64,000 nt of DNA from positions 2,674,001 to 2,738,000 of the forward strand of contig NZ_LR027880.1 of assembly GCF_900537995.1 (NCBI RefSeq), written 5' to 3'. The notes beneath the pieces are model-generated. The model had not been told where the DNA came from. It made no database searches and worked only from the letters and a program-made list of their open reading frames with translations. A program made the translations under genes and the position numbers. Below, piece after piece: positions 28,871-38,394 of the stretch. Origin of the DNA: Roseburia intestinalis L1-82 (GTDB lineage: Bacteria; Bacillota; Clostridia; Lachnospirales; Lachnospiraceae). The first letter of the stretch is position 1. The number at the start of each line of letters is the position of its first letter.

Positions 28871-30493
28871 TTAACGCTCCTGTTCATGCTTTTTCTGTCG
28901 GCTCGGTGTGCCGTGTAGTATCTGCTCTGCGTTCCGTTTGGCGGTGGCAAGCTGCTCATACTCGGCTTTTGCGGTGCGGTAGGTGTTGTAAGCTGCGTTT
29001 TTCTCGGAAATGAGGGCTTCAATCTCCGTATTCAGCTTGGAAGTGGCGGGCAGCTTCTTTCCCGGTGCAAGCACCTTTAGCTGGCGCAGGGCAGCTTCAT
29101 AGATGATAAATTCCGCTTCGTGGGACTGGCGGTAGTTCTCCGCTTTTCTGCCGGACAGCTTTTTATGAGCGTCAATGGTGGGGCGGGTGCGGCGGTAATC
29201 GTTGACAACCTTTCGCAGACTTTTCTTGTCGGAAATGCTCTGCTCAATGCCCCGCAGACTTTCCCTTGCTTCGGAAAGAGCTTTCCGGCTGCTCTCCACG
29301 GCTGCGTCCAGCTTGTCAAGGTCAAGCAGTTCGTTCTCCATGAGGAAGTTGTGGGTAGCCGCCATCTGTTTGAGGTTGTGCAGGGAAGCCCAACGGTCAT
29401 AGCCCACGCCCTTGCCCTCAGCTCGCTTGGCTTCCCGGTCAACCATGCGCTGCAAGGTGTTGTCTGCCGGGGCGGTTTTTGCGGTTTTTTCCTCTCGCAA
29501 GCGTTCCTTTTGGGTGTGGGGGTATTCGGGTATGGCTGTGGTCTGTTCGGCGGCTCTGTGGGCGTTCTGCGTGAGCAGGGCAAGGACAGCAGCCTTGTCA
29601 AAATCGTCCCCCAGCTTCCGGGCTGTGATAGGCTTTGTCCTGTCCGGCGTGAGGTAGGAAAGCCGCCCCCGGCTCTCCTTGACAGTTACGCCCTCCCGCA
29701 AAAGCAGGGAAGCAAACTCGTCAAAGCTGCCAGCTTGGGAAAGTGCCTGCCGTATCGTCCGGCGCAGCTTCGCCTTGTCCGTTTCAAACTTGGTGGGCTT
29801 GGTCGGCTGTCCGGTGGCTTCTCTGGCGGCGTTCTCTTTATCAAGGGCAAGCTGCCCTTTCTTCTGCGCCCAGTATTCACGCTCGGTCACTCGGTTCTTG
29901 CTGCCATGCAAAAGGTCAATCTGATACAGATTTTCCCGGTGGCACATCTCCATGACTTCGGACTTGAAATATTCCATAGCTGCGTCTGTGCAGCGGTGCT
30001 TGCAGCCGTCCTTCGTGTCCGCTGGTCTGTCCATGTAGGGCAGAAGCGGGACGGCTTCAATCCGCAAGCTGTTTATGACGATATGCACATGAATGTTGCC
30101 AGAGTGATTGTGCCCGTCCGGGTGGGTGCAGACAATGGCTTGGTGTCCGGGGAAATGCTCGTTGCAAAATTCCTCGCCCAGCGACTGCGCCTTATCAACG
30201 GTCAGACCGTTGTCCGTTCCGTCCCGTGGGTCAAAGCTGATGATATAGTGGTGGGATTTCACATCTTCCCGTTTTTGGTTCTTGCCATAGCGGAGATTGG
30301 AGCGCAGACAGGCAACAGCAAAATCTTCTTCGCCGCAGTTCAGCGTGGCAAGGCGGTAGCCCTCACGGGGAACAAGCCGCCCGTTTTCATCAAGGGTGGG
30401 TTTCATGGTAAACTCGTCATGCTCAAAAGTGAGGTAGGCTTCCGCTGCTCCGTAGTCGGCATTTTTAGAGCTGATATGTTTGAATGTTGCCAA
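28871..30493 (-). CDS. MobA/MobL-type relaxase of second element
   Basis: About 540 residues. The likely start is TTG at 30493 (MATFKHISSKNADYGA-type N-terminus), overlapping the end of mobC; an in-frame ATG lies at 30523. The catalytic region has the three-histidine motif GNIHVHIVINS and an upstream HYIISFDPRD. The C-terminal half is a coiled-coil region (LDAAVESSRKALSEARESLRG). This relaxase is unrelated in detail to the one at 21417-22865 and serves its own mobilization system. The region is distinctly richer in GC than region A. Confidence 0.88.
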   Translation of the reverse strand: MATFKHISSKNADYGAAEAYLTFEHDEFTMKPTLDENGRLVPREGYRLATLNCGEEDFAVACLRSNLRYGKNQKREDVKSHHYIISFDPRDGTDNGLTVDKAQSLGEEFCNEHFPGHQAIVCTHPDGHNHSGNIHVHIVINSLRIEAVPLLPYMDRPADTKDGCKHRCTDAAMEYFKSEVMEMCHRENLYQIDLLHGSKNRVTEREYWAQKKGQLALDKENAAREATGQPTKPTKFETDKAKLRRTIRQALSQAGSFDEFASLLLREGVTVKESRGRLSYLTPDRTKPITARKLGDDFDKAAVLALLTQNAHRAAEQTTAIPEYPHTQKERLREEKTAKTAPADNTLQRMVDREAKRAEGKGVGYDRWASLHNLKQMAATHNFLMENELLDLDKLDAAVESSRKALSEARESLRGIEQSISDKKSLRKVVNDYRRTRPTIDAHKKLSGRKAENYRQSHEAEFIIYEAALRQLKVLAPGKKLPATSKLNTEIEALISEKNAAYNTYRTAKAEYEQLATAKRNAEQILHGTPSRQKKHEQER

Positions 30494-30860
30494 CAGCTTC
30501 ACCCACTTTCTGCAAGACTTCAAACTTCAAGGCTGCAAGGTCGGAAATGGCGGCTCGGACTTCGCCGGACAGGGCGTTATACGGTACGCCGTATTCGTTC
30601 AGATACCGGGCAATCTGATTGAGGTTGCCGCCGATCCTGCCGTATTCGGCGGTCAGCTTCCCGACAGCGGCAAGCAATTCATCATTGACCGGGGAAACGG
30701 TAACAATGGGGCGTATGGTTGCCCGTGTAATGGCTTGCCGGATAAATTCGGACTGGCTCATACCATAAGGGGCAAGCCGGGCGGTAAAGTCGGCGTATTC
30801 TTCATCGGTCAGCCGGGTCTTGACTACCCTGCTGCGGTGGGGCATGTTATATCGTTTCAT
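30465..30860 (-). CDS. MobC-like relaxosome protein of second element
   Basis: 131 residues from ATG 30860 (AAAGGAGGTCAACC upstream); the longer frame from 31022 has no support. A ribbon-helix-helix-like N-terminus (VVKTRLTDEEYADFTARLAP) is followed by the MobC signature GRIGGNLNQIARYLNEYG. It overlaps the relaxase start, as in other MobC-relaxase pairs. Confidence 0.85.
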   Translation of the reverse strand: MKRYNMPHRSRVVKTRLTDEEYADFTARLAPYGMSQSEFIRQAITRATIRPIVTVSPVNDELLAAVGKLTAEYGRIGGNLNQIARYLNEYGVPYNALSGEVRAAISDLAALKFEVLQKVGEAVGNIQTYQL

Positions 30861-31368
30861 AGGTGGTTGACCTCCTTTCTGTGCGTGGTGTCCTCTCACT
30901 AATAGGAGAAAAACGGGGTGTGTAGCGGAACTGTTTTTGAAATAATCCGAAAAGAATTTGCGGGAATTTTTCAAGCGGCGTAAGCCGCATAAGCAGGGTT
31001 TGGGGAAGGCACTCCCCAACAAGATTCCCGCAAGGACAAAATGAGCGATAAGCGAAATTTGGTACTGCGGTAGAATCTTGCTCTAAGAAACTGCCGGACT
31101 GCCGTTCACTTCCTACTGCCACTTTTTCAGAAAATCGCAACCAGCTTTTTTATAAAAGGCTGCGGGTGGCGTTCTCCCCTTACTCCCTACAACACCGCAA
31201 AAAGCAAAAATGACGGACTTTCCGGCAAGAACTTTTCCGGCGGCGTAGTCTTTCCCGACAATAAGGCGTTTTGGAAGCTGTGTTTTGCCCGCTGTCTGAA
31301 AAAAACGGCAATCTTTTTTGGCTTCACTGTCTAATACGGAACATTTGGAAATTTGCCAAAAATGGGCG
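30861..31368. other. Non-coding region with candidate oriT of second element
   Basis: About 500 bases upstream of mobC without a convincing gene. It holds the inverted repeat TTGGGGA...TCCCCAA (about 31000-31020) followed by CAAGATTCCCGCAAGGAC, and the small repeat GCGGCGTAAGCCGC near 30975. Position directly upstream of mobC-relaxase fits oriT. I see nothing else coding up to the terminator at 31369. Confidence 0.45.
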
Positions 31369-31404
31369 CAAAAAAAGCAGCAAATCTTTTTCGGATTTAC
31401 TGCT
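31369..31404 (-). terminator. Intrinsic terminator
   Basis: On the minus strand AGCAGTAAATC and GATTTGCTGCT pair around a 7-base loop and are followed by seven Ts. It ends the transcript of the small membrane protein gene and upstream regulators. Confidence 0.75.
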
Positions 31405-31472
31405 TCGTGTGCCGCTGTGATGGGCGATGGGATATTCAGTTTTTATGGTGGTTCAGTGTGACAAACTGGAAT

Positions 31473-31637
31473 TTAACTGTCTTTGCTAAAAAACCCTATA
31501 ACAGCCATAATAAATCCTACAGGTATTAAAAGAAAAGACGCCCACATAATACCAATGTATATCAGCTCTAAACCTGCAAGAATCATTATTGCAATACCTA
31601 AGAGCATTAAACTGTTACCAAACATAATTTTTTTCAT
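31473..31637 (-). CDS. Small membrane protein, 54 aa
   Basis: ATG 31637 follows GGAGGAAAAGCATT. The sequence MKKIMFGNSLMLLGIAIMIL contains the first of two transmembrane helices (second: WASFLLIPVGFIMAVIGFF). The function is unknown; similar two-helix proteins are frequent in Firmicutes ICE cargo. Confidence 0.6.
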   Translation of the reverse strand: MKKIMFGNSLMLLGIAIMILAGLELIYIGIMWASFLLIPVGFIMAVIGFFSKDS

Positions 31638-31699
31638 AATGCTTTTCCTCCACAACTTCAAATTTGCTAAAATGATTTTATCATATCGTCAATCCAAAT

Positions 31700-31900
31700 T
31701 CAACGGTCAAGCCGGAACTTGAACAGGCTTTCAATTAGTTTTGTTGTGATGTAGTCCTCCATATCAGAGTTATAATAGCCGTTCATCTTAGAGAAGTAGC
31801 GGATATATCCAGCGTATCGGTCAAGGACGGCTTGTATCGCTATGGGGTCGCCCTCATGTGCCTTTATGATAGTGTCATAGGGGAGAAGTCGGTTACTCAT
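31700..31900 (-). CDS. Helix-turn-helix regulator, Tn916 Orf8-like
   Basis: 66 residues starting MSNRLLPYDTIIKAHEGDPI with the AIQAVLDRYAGYIRYFSKM helix pattern of the short Tn916 Orf8-like proteins, related to sigma-factor region 2. It overlaps the sigma-like gene by 8 bp. The pair usually regulates transfer or excision genes. Confidence 0.8.
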   Translation of the reverse strand: MSNRLLPYDTIIKAHEGDPIAIQAVLDRYAGYIRYFSKMNGYYNSDMEDYITTKLIESLFKFRLDR

Positions 31901-32336
31901 GGGACAGCACCTCCATTTCCTCTTTCAGCCGCTTCAAGGCAAGCCGTATATGCCGCCCGATTGTGCTGCGTGTCCAGCCGCTTTGTTCTCCGATTTCTTT
32001 CTGCGTCAAGTGCTGCAAGTAGTACAAAAAGATTTCCTCCTGTGTCTGTTCCGGCAGCCTGGCAAGAGCCGCCGCAAGAGAGCAGCTATCTAAAAGTATC
32101 GTCTGCCCCCGGACAGAGAACGGATAAGTTTCGCCATAGTCCGGCACTTGAAAATACTCGTCTGTGGTGCTTAGTGGGACAAACTTTTCTTCGGTCAAGT
32201 ATTCAAGGGAGATTTCCCGTTTCCACCTCGCCGCCAGCATACGGGCAGCGTCAAAGGACGCATGACGAATAACAATCCGGCAATAGGTATCATGGGTATA
32301 GCGGATATGTTCTTGATAGGCTTCGTATTCAGTCAT
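31893..32336 (-). CDS. Sigma-70-like factor, Tn916 Orf7-like
   Basis: 147 residues. The C-terminal part has a region-4 helix-turn-helix (LTQKEIGEQSGWTRSTIGRH followed by IRLALKRLKEEM). The central LPEQTQEEIFLYYLQH is typical of Tn916 Orf7-like factors. It probably activates promoters of the second element. It is coupled to the Orf8-like gene. Confidence 0.85.
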   Translation of the reverse strand: MTEYEAYQEHIRYTHDTYCRIVIRHASFDAARMLAARWKREISLEYLTEEKFVPLSTTDEYFQVPDYGETYPFSVRGQTILLDSCSLAAALARLPEQTQEEIFLYYLQHLTQKEIGEQSGWTRSTIGRHIRLALKRLKEEMEVLSHE

Positions 32337-32499
32337 GGAAAATCCCCCTTTCTTCGATTATGGGAAAGGGCGGCAGCACTTTTTGCTGTCGCCCCTTGAT
32401 TACCCACCAGCAAGGACAGTCGGGGCTGTCAACGGCGGGCGAAGCCCGTTCATTTTACCGTTGACTGGCTCGGCTGGGTTTGCTACAAATTCTATCTCT
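32337..32499. other. Intergenic hairpin upstream of sigma-like gene
   Basis: GGGCGGCAGC and GCTGTCGCCC (about 32367-32393) form a 10-bp stem with a short loop. No long T run follows on the minus strand, so terminator function is uncertain. A GC-rich stretch follows with no gene. Confidence 0.35.
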
Positions 32500-32853
32500 T
32501 TAAGATTTGTCGGAAAAACTCCTTACCCAAACAAAAACTACAATCGCGGTTGCAATGAGTAATTCCGCAAGAATTACAGAAGCATTCCATATTTCAAAAT
32601 AGAAATGCCCAATGAAATAGACCGCAAAAAAAATCAAATAAATTCCAATCGAATACATAATATTTTTGGAAATTTGAGTGCGTTTCTGTTCCCTAACTAA
32701 CATCTGTTTCTGTTGTTGTTCCAGAATTTCTGTTTTAACCGATAATTCATCTATCTCTGATGGTTTTAACAGATAATCCACGGTAACATCGAATACTTTG
32801 CTTAGTTCAACAATCTTTTCTACTTCGGGTATGACCTGCCCTGCTCGTGTCAA
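32500..32853 (-). pseudogene. XRE-family regulator with membrane tail, N-terminal HTH missing
   Basis: Residues begin inside the domain: [27 protein letters not shown] is the last part of an XRE helix-turn-helix domain, followed by a linker and two transmembrane helices ([41 protein letters not shown]). The recognition helix and start of the protein are absent; upstream sequence is AT-rich and unrelated. The break coincides with the edge of the serine-recombinase element, suggesting insertion or deletion there. Confidence 0.7.
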
Positions 32854-32950
32854 CCCTAGACCAAAAAAAATTTAATTTTTTTGTACCCTCAAATATCACT
32901 TTCTATTATACCTGCTATCGCTGTATATTGAAAGCAATACTTATGCCTGC

Positions 32951-32984
32951 AGAAGAAAGGAGTGCCATATTTTCTCGACACTCC
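32951..32984 (-). terminator. Intrinsic terminator after serine recombinase operon
   Basis: On the minus strand GGAGTG and CACTCC pair around a 14-base loop and are followed by TTTCTTCT. It lies ~20 bases after the stop of the last recombinase gene. Confidence 0.55.
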
Positions 32985-33004
32985 AAACTCCATAAGCATC
33001 CATC

Positions 33005-34555
33005 TTACTTGAAAAATGGATCATCTGTATTCCATACAATCTCTATATTGTCCTCTCCATTGATAATCACTTTTTTGATTACCTTCTGGATTTTCTCTCT
33101 GTCAAAAGATTCCATATTGATGATACTTTCTAACTGTGTCTCAAACTTACTAGAAGAATTATCTTCTGGCGGTATTTCTGTTTTAAGCTGTTCGATTTCC
33201 TGATGCAATTCATCAATCTGCTCCACCATCGCCTTTGAACGCTTGACATACTCTTCTCTTGTGAGCTTGTCATCCTTATAATCAGAATACAACATCATCT
33301 TTTTACTGCTGAGGCTCTTCACCTTCTTTTCAAGTGTTGCAATCTTTTCTTCCGGAGATACTTCTTTCGATTTACCAGCTTTCTTTATTCCTTTCTCATC
33401 CAGATAAGCTGTTGCATACATATTTACAATTTTCATGATTGCATCTTCAACCTTGGCAACTTCCACCCTGTTGTTTTTGCATGGAGAATTTTCCTCAATT
33501 CTGGACGAGTAACAAAGAAGAATGTCACCTTTTACCCTTTTGCTGGGTACCAAGGCTCTGCCACACACACCACAATAATAAAACGGATTATAGTTTCTCT
33601 TACCACGCTTTAAACGAACACATTTTTTTGAATTAGCGTGTGCCATATCAAATAATTCCTGAGTAATAATGGGTTCATGGCAATTTTCTATCACCATCCA
33701 TTCGTCTTTAGGAACATAGCTTGAAGTGTTATTGCTGCCTATCCTCTTCTTAGTTTTATTCCATATCAGTTTTCCAAGATAAACTTCATCGTTTAATATA
33801 TCCCGGATAGAAGAAGTACTCCACAGACTTTTTACTTCAACTGCATGAAAAACGTTTCTGCTTCCTTTTCTCTTTTTATATGCAGATGGTGTATCAATAC
33901 CCTGAGCATTTAAGTAATTTGCCACTTCCGTTTTTCTTTTGCCCTGTGCGGTCAGTTCAAATATCAGCTTGACCACTTCTGCTGCTTCCGGATCTACAAT
34001 AATCTTATGCTTATCACTTGGGTCTTTGACATATCCATACCTTAACTGACCACTAATGTTCTCCCCATTCAGTATCCTTGTGTGCTTTGCAGAACATATT
34101 TTATTGGATAAGTCCCTGCTATAAAGCATATAAATTAAATTCTTAAACGCAACATTCATACCACCGGTGGAACCATCATAGTTATTGCTGTCATAATTAT
34201 CATTAACTGCAATAACCCGTACCTGATAAAGTGGAAGTATCTGCTCCAAAAGACTTCCAACTTCAATATAATCCCTTCCGAGTCTGGATAAATCCTTTAC
34301 AACAATGCATGATATTTTTTCAGCCCGGATATCCTCCATAAGCTTCATATAGCCTGGTCTTTCAAATTTTGTTCCAGTAAATCCATCATCACAGTATTCC
34401 TGTACCTTCGTATCCTTAAGCTCCGAATGATTTTCAATATATGCTTTTAACAATTCCCGCTGGCTGGATATACTGTTACTCTCCTCTTTCCGATTTAATG
34501 ATACATCTTCATCTTCCATAGAAAGGCGAATATACATAGCAGTTATCTTACTCAT
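33005..34555 (-). CDS. Large serine recombinase 3
   Basis: 516 residues. The resolvase domain has the catalytic serine in AMYIRLSMED and the conserved VVKDLSRLGRDYIEVG and YDSNNYDG motifs. A recombinase domain (YGYVKDPSDKHKIIVDPEAA), a zinc-ribbon (CGVCGRAL...) and a coiled coil (KIATLEKKVKSLSSKKM) follow. It overlaps the next gene upstream by 8 bp. Together with two neighbours it should integrate and excise the element. Confidence 0.93.
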   Translation of the reverse strand: MSKITAMYIRLSMEDEDVSLNRKEESNSISSQRELLKAYIENHSELKDTKVQEYCDDGFTGTKFERPGYMKLMEDIRAEKISCIVVKDLSRLGRDYIEVGSLLEQILPLYQVRVIAVNDNYDSNNYDGSTGGMNVAFKNLIYMLYSRDLSNKICSAKHTRILNGENISGQLRYGYVKDPSDKHKIIVDPEAAEVVKLIFELTAQGKRKTEVANYLNAQGIDTPSAYKKRKGSRNVFHAVEVKSLWSTSSIRDILNDEVYLGKLIWNKTKKRIGSNNTSSYVPKDEWMVIENCHEPIITQELFDMAHANSKKCVRLKRGKRNYNPFYYCGVCGRALVPSKRVKGDILLCYSSRIEENSPCKNNRVEVAKVEDAIMKIVNMYATAYLDEKGIKKAGKSKEVSPEEKIATLEKKVKSLSSKKMMLYSDYKDDKLTREEYVKRSKAMVEQIDELHQEIEQLKTEIPPEDNSSSKFETQLESIINMESFDREKIQKVIKKVIINGEDNIEIVWNTDDPFFK

Positions 34556-36230
34556 TCAAATCACCTTCTCTCTTATTTTTTACCTGTAACAGTTCTTCCA
34601 GACAATCATCATAAACCAGATTTACGGAAATTCTGCCACCTTCAAACACCTGTACCTTGTCAACAAATGCATCTGCCAGCTCTTTGTTGAGTTTTCTGCA
34701 TTTCAGATATTTATTGATAAGATTTTCCCAGTCCGCATCAATCTTATAATTCTTTGAATACAAGTTCTGAGATATTAAAAGATTATCTATCTCCTTCTTC
34801 AAAGCTTCGCTTTTTAAAAGATACTGCTGCTTTAATGTCAGATATTCACTCTCATTAATCAAATGTTCTGAATAATCTCCATATAACTCAGAGAACTTGC
34901 GGTTTACCTTCTCCAGTTCCCTGCGCTGTCTGGTAATGGCTTTTTCATACACATCGTATTTTTTCAGTCCGCTGCTTCTTGCATTTAATTCCCTTATTAC
35001 TCTTAATGCGTCAATACAGCAACGCATATGATTTGAAATCTGAGCAAAGACAGCGTTGTTGACATCCTCCTGATTAATTTTGTGTCTTGAACATGCCGGA
35101 TTAATACCATCTGAAAAAGTTCCACAAAAATATACATACGATTTTGTTGTTCTTGGAGAAAGTCTCATACCCTTGCCACAGTCTCCGCATACAATTTTTC
35201 CCTTTAGTAAATTCTTTTCATTAGGTGGGTGTTTTGTAAACTCTTTTGCAAAATAAGCATCCGAGATTTCCTTTACTCTTTCCTGTGCCTTTTCAAATGT
35301 CTCTTTGTCAACAAGTGGCTCATGCGTATTTTCAACAATGACCCATTCACTTGGATCTGTTGCATGGAGTGGAATATTATTGTATTTCTCAATTACTACT
35401 TTCCCATGCACCGCCGAACCAATGTATGCCTGATTTGTCAGTATTGACTTAACTGTTGTTTTGGTCCATACACCATTGGTTTTTACATTCTGCTGGTAAC
35501 CAAGAGATTTTAAATACATCAATGGTGACATTATTCCTTGCTCATTCAGATATTTTGCAATTGGTGTGTAACCTTTGCCATCTAAAAACAATTTATAAAT
35601 AAGCCTGACATTTCCAGCAGTTGCTTCATCCACAACAATTCTGTTCTTCTCCGTCTTGGATTTCAGATATCCATATGGAGCAAAACCGCACATATATTCA
35701 TCCGTAGTCCATTTTCTACGATGTGCAGTTGAAACTTTCTTGGAAATATCCTTTGCATAAAACTCATTTACGATATTTTTCAAAGGCATCATAAGGTCTG
35801 TGCCCGGTCTGAACGAGTCAAAATCATCCGTAACAGCAATGAATCTTACATTGAGAAAAGGAAACACTCTTTCAATGTAGTTCCCCATCTCCACATAATT
35901 TCTTCCAAGTCTCGATAAATCCTTAACAATAATACAGTTAATTCTTCCTGTTTTTGCATCCTCAAGCATTCGCTTAAAATCCGGTCTTTCAAAATTAGTA
36001 CCGGTAAAGGAGGCATCATAATATTCCTCTTCAATTACAATATCTTCGTGATCTTTGACATAATTCTTCATAAGTTCCATCTGTGTTTCGATTGTCCCTC
36101 TCTCAATGTTCTCTTCCTTTTCATGGGACAGTCTTGCATATAATCCAGCCTTAAAAAGAACCTTCTTCTCTTTATCCGGTAAGGCTGTGTTTTCCTGTAG
36201 CATCATATTTTTTCTGCTTTTTCTTGCCAT
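34548..36230 (-). CDS. Large serine recombinase 2
   Basis: 560 residues, catalytic serine in GLYARLSHEKEE, conserved VKDLSRLGRNYVEMGNYIERV and IVCGDCGKGMRL zinc ribbon, then a C-terminal coiled coil. It starts one base after the stop of recombinase 1 and overlaps recombinase 3, so the three are one transcript. The division of labour between the three paralogues cannot be read from the sequence. Confidence 0.93.
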   Translation of the reverse strand: MARKSRKNMMLQENTALPDKEKKVLFKAGLYARLSHEKEENIERGTIETQMELMKNYVKDHEDIVIEEEYYDASFTGTNFERPDFKRMLEDAKTGRINCIIVKDLSRLGRNYVEMGNYIERVFPFLNVRFIAVTDDFDSFRPGTDLMMPLKNIVNEFYAKDISKKVSTAHRRKWTTDEYMCGFAPYGYLKSKTEKNRIVVDEATAGNVRLIYKLFLDGKGYTPIAKYLNEQGIMSPLMYLKSLGYQQNVKTNGVWTKTTVKSILTNQAYIGSAVHGKVVIEKYNNIPLHATDPSEWVIVENTHEPLVDKETFEKAQERVKEISDAYFAKEFTKHPPNEKNLLKGKIVCGDCGKGMRLSPRTTKSYVYFCGTFSDGINPACSRHKINQEDVNNAVFAQISNHMRCCIDALRVIRELNARSSGLKKYDVYEKAITRQRRELEKVNRKFSELYGDYSEHLINESEYLTLKQQYLLKSEALKKEIDNLLISQNLYSKNYKIDADWENLINKYLKCRKLNKELADAFVDKVQVFEGGRISVNLVYDDCLEELLQVKNKREGDLNE

Positions 36231-36231
36231 A

Positions 36232-37923
36232 TTACACAGCCTCCCTTCTGCTGATATTTAATTGTCCACCCGGTTCTTTATCTACTTGATAACCCAGTTT
36301 TTCGACCGATTCTAATAACTGCTTATAACAATCATCAAAATCAAATACGATCTCAACCTCTTTATTCTCTGAAACTCTTACTTCACAAATCAGTTTTACA
36401 ACCACGTCCCTGGTCAGTTCCTTAATATCCTTGTATTCGGTAAAATAATTCATCCAGAGATGCTTATCATCCTTCTCCTCAAGAATTAAAGCAATGTCTC
36501 TCTCAATCTGGCGAATTATTTCTTCTCCCTCTTTTGCTTTTTTCAGATATGCCTCATGAAGTTCAAGATATTCTTCTTTAGTAAGAATTCCGTCCTTCAT
36601 ATCTTCATACAGTGAAGTTTTCAGTCTTTTACACTTCTCAACTTCCTCAAGTTTTTTCTGTTTTCTTGCTTCAAGACTTTTTACATCAAGCTGCTGGAAA
36701 GGAATTGTTCCAATATAATCAAGTATTTCTTCCAGATTCATTACGTTTTTGATATGAAGCTTTAACATTTCAAGCACCGTATCCTCTAATAACGATACTG
36801 ATATTGAGTGCTGTGAACACTGCTTTGTCAATTTATGATTAGAGCAGATATAGTAAGCGTATTTCTTATCACCTGCTGTTGTAATTTTTCTTGTCATTGG
36901 TGAACCACAGTCTGCACATACTGCAATACCTGAAAGATTATAGACCATATCTGAATCCGGAGATATTCTCGTATCCATTCCCAACAACCTTTGAACAATC
37001 TCAAAATCCCTGTCACTAATAATCGGCTCATGATTTTTTTCGATTCTTATCCAGTCAGATTCCGGCTTAACAACCTCCTGCTTCACTTTATGATTTGGTG
37101 TCGTTCTTTTGCCTTGAACAAGATTTCCAATGTAAATCTCATTTTCAAGAATCCTGCGGACCGTGACTGAACTCCATACCGATTTTTCATTCTGTAAAAA
37201 TCCGGTCTGATAACCGCTCCCTGTGCTCTGCTTATATTCCATAGGTGCAAGCACACCCTCATTATTCAACTGTGTTGCTATTGCATCCTGACTCATTCCG
37301 TGAAGCTTTAGCCGAAAAATTTCCTTCACAATACCGGCTGCATAAATATCAATAACCAGCTTATGTTTATCATCATCCGATTTTTCATACCCATAGGGAA
37401 CAAATGCACCGATATACTCACCATTTTTTCTCTTTACATCCAAATGGCTTCGTATCTTTATACTGATATCCCTGCAATATGCATCATTGATCAGGTTTTT
37501 AAACGGAATAATAATCTCATCCCCCTGTGACTTTCCAGTCACACTGTCATAGTTATCATTGATTGCAATAAACCTTACACCAAGAGCCGGAAATAATCTT
37601 TCGATGTATCGACCTGAATCAATATACTCGCGTCCAAAACGTGAAAGATCCTTTACCACCACACAATCAATTACTCCTCGCTTAATATCTTCCATCATCG
37701 TCTGAAAAGACGGACGGTCAAAATTAGAGCCGGAATAACCATCATCCACATATTCTTTAACTATTCTAATGTCCTTTTTGTCTGCAAGGAAATTTCGGAT
37801 GAAATCCTTTTGATTTGAAATACTATTACTCTCAGCTTTTGCGCTGGTAGAAACATCGCCATCCTCCTTAGATAATCTAACGTAGATGGCTGCATGATAG
37901 ATTTTTGAGATTTGTTTACTCAT
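36232..37923 (-). CDS. Large serine recombinase 1
   Basis: 563 residues from ATG 37923, which has AAAGGAG 9 bp upstream; the longer frame from 37965 lacks this. Catalytic serine lies in AIYVRLSKEDGD; VVKDLSRFGREYIDSGRYIERL, a zinc ribbon (CADCGSPM) and a long coiled coil follow. Triplets of large serine recombinases are typical of certain Lachnospiraceae conjugative elements and usually sit at one element end. Confidence 0.93.
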   Translation of the reverse strand: MSKQISKIYHAAIYVRLSKEDGDVSTSAKAESNSISNQKDFIRNFLADKKDIRIVKEYVDDGYSGSNFDRPSFQTMMEDIKRGVIDCVVVKDLSRFGREYIDSGRYIERLFPALGVRFIAINDNYDSVTGKSQGDEIIIPFKNLINDAYCRDISIKIRSHLDVKRKNGEYIGAFVPYGYEKSDDDKHKLVIDIYAAGIVKEIFRLKLHGMSQDAIATQLNNEGVLAPMEYKQSTGSGYQTGFLQNEKSVWSSVTVRRILENEIYIGNLVQGKRTTPNHKVKQEVVKPESDWIRIEKNHEPIISDRDFEIVQRLLGMDTRISPDSDMVYNLSGIAVCADCGSPMTRKITTAGDKKYAYYICSNHKLTKQCSQHSISVSLLEDTVLEMLKLHIKNVMNLEEILDYIGTIPFQQLDVKSLEARKQKKLEEVEKCKRLKTSLYEDMKDGILTKEEYLELHEAYLKKAKEGEEIIRQIERDIALILEEKDDKHLWMNYFTEYKDIKELTRDVVVKLICEVRVSENKEVEIVFDFDDCYKQLLESVEKLGYQVDKEPGGQLNISRREAV

Positions 37924-38062
37924 ATCGCAACACTCCTTTAAATATTCTACGTCAGATGTACCCAACTAAAATATCAAAGGAAGTTATGCCATATTCATTT
38001 AGTCCTTGAACATATCATAGCACAACTCCCTATCATTTTCCATATGATTCTGAAAAAAGATT

Positions 38063-38311
38063 CTAAACTGTAAGCAGCATATTCTTGAAAGCTTCTTCTA
38101 TGGAAACTCCATTATTGGCAAAGCTTACTTTAACTTTCATCTTCCCCACTCTCATCATATAGGGATTCCCAACTTTTCTTATAAACTTCTGCTGTCTCTT
38201 TTCAATCGTATCATTCAGATCAGCATGATAAGATGCCATATCGGGCATTTCATTAATCTTGACATCACTAAAATCAGTATCAAGCAATGCTCTGTATTCT
38301 TCTGCTGTCAT
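38063..38311 (-). CDS. DUF6870-like small protein
   Basis: 82 residues from ATG 38311 behind GAAAGGGGGGATAG. The sequence MTAEEYRALLDTDFSDVKIN ... KFIRKVGNPYMMRVGKMKVKVSF resembles DUF6870 proteins that accompany serine recombinases in ICEs. The C-terminal strand-rich half (VGNPYMMRVGKMKVKVSFANN) is conserved. No activity is known. Confidence 0.65.
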   Translation of the reverse strand: MTAEEYRALLDTDFSDVKINEMPDMASYHADLNDTIEKRQQKFIRKVGNPYMMRVGKMKVKVSFANNGVSIEEAFKNMLLTV

Positions 38312-38394
38312 AAAATCTATCCCCCCTTTCAGTAAAAATGCCACCCATAAAATACAGGTGGCTATGTAACCCGGAGCAAATGCCCCGGTAATAT

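Noticed and set aside
28630..29022. 130-codon minus-strand frame
   Set aside because: It overlaps the relaxase end and the small basic protein in other frames; proline- and lysine-rich composition fits a shadow.
29120..30622. 500-codon open frame on the plus strand
   Set aside because: It is antisense to the well-supported relaxase and arises from GC-rich codon bias; the predicted protein has no recognisable features.
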